Shown: piece by piece, positions 39,569 through 39,676 of the stretch
Layout of the letters: each line of letters begins with the position of its first letter
Position numbering within the stretch: the stretch's first letter is position 1
NCBI GenBank assembly: GCA_002633005.1
Contig: NMRA01000029.1
Coordinates: 105,707 to 145,382 of the forward strand
Direction: 5' to 3'
From: Phoronis australis
Taxonomy: Eukaryota; Phoronida; Phoronidae
DNA: 39,676 bases
Program-made: the position numbers and the translations under genes
The notes under the pieces: generated by a model
What the model saw: only the letters and a program-made list of their open reading frames with translations
What the model was told of the DNA's origin: nothing
Database searches by the model: none

Positions 39569-39676
39569 ACATACATACATACATACATGCATACATACAT
39601 ACATACATACATGCATGCATACATACATACATACATACATACATGCATACATACATACATACATACATACATACAT
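39569..39676. repeat. (ACAT)n microsatellite at window end
   Basis: Tetranucleotide ACAT with occasional GCAT units, running to the last base. On the minus strand it reads as MYVC repeats, which is not a gene. Confidence 0.95.

Noticed and set aside
39376-39672. Minus-strand 98-codon frame as DPM3 exon 1
   Set aside because: It is mostly ACAT microsatellite, and the rest does not resemble the DPM3 N-terminal helix.
1-39676. tRNA or rRNA genes, bacterial-type operons or ribosome binding sites
   Set aside because: None seen; the window is a multi-intron animal locus.

Overview
This is an AT-rich draft-assembly window (one N gap, 15668-16496) from an animal genome. It is clearly eukaryotic: short exons with GT/AG boundaries, multi-kilobase introns, LINE and MITE relics, and many mini- and microsatellites. 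The main gene is a TRPV channel closest, as I recall the families, to the Inactive/OSM-9 branch that vertebrates lack. A slow-evolving marine invertebrate (hemichordate, amphioxus or mollusc type) would fit. I cannot fix the species.

Layout. 1-4149: upstream intron or flank with one weak candidate exon and a MITE. 4150-34107 (+): a TRPV gene rebuilt as 14 consecutive coding exons, with one position filled by either of two exons. All phases match and the sum is 2568 nt (855 codons plus stop). The order is N-terminal ankyrin repeats, S1-S6, pore loop, TRP helix, and a long basic/Ser-rich tail ending in a PDZ-type motif. The 5' end with the start codon was not found. 34108-36764: 3' UTR, a fold-back element and MITE-rich spacer. 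36765-39118 (-): the last three coding exons of DPM3 (dolichol-phosphate-mannose synthase subunit 3), tail-to-tail with the channel gene; its first exon lies outside the window or was not recognised. 39569-39676: ACAT microsatellite.

Two observations stand out. (1) Two non-identical exons, 23824-23933 and 27183-27292, each encode the S4-S5 linker plus S5. Both are exactly 110 bp, enter in phase 2 and leave in phase 1. Using both, or neither, produces an early stop, so the frame forces a mutually exclusive choice that would swap the gating module of the channel. (2) The intron after the S2 exon starts with 30 tandem copies of an 18-bp unit whose first six bases are GTAAGT. The array begins at the exon boundary, so the 5' splice site itself has been multiplied about 30 times, in frame and with no stop. 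Use of a later donor would add multiples of the hexapeptide VSSIIL.

Other items are a fully paired 22-bp intronic hairpin whose only non-Watson-Crick pairs are G-U on the sense strand (miRNA-like), a second long hairpin, a 5'-truncated LINE ending about 60 bp before the pore exon, and a four-copy MITE-like family. The channel and DPM3 have no known functional link; their adjacency is reported only as layout.
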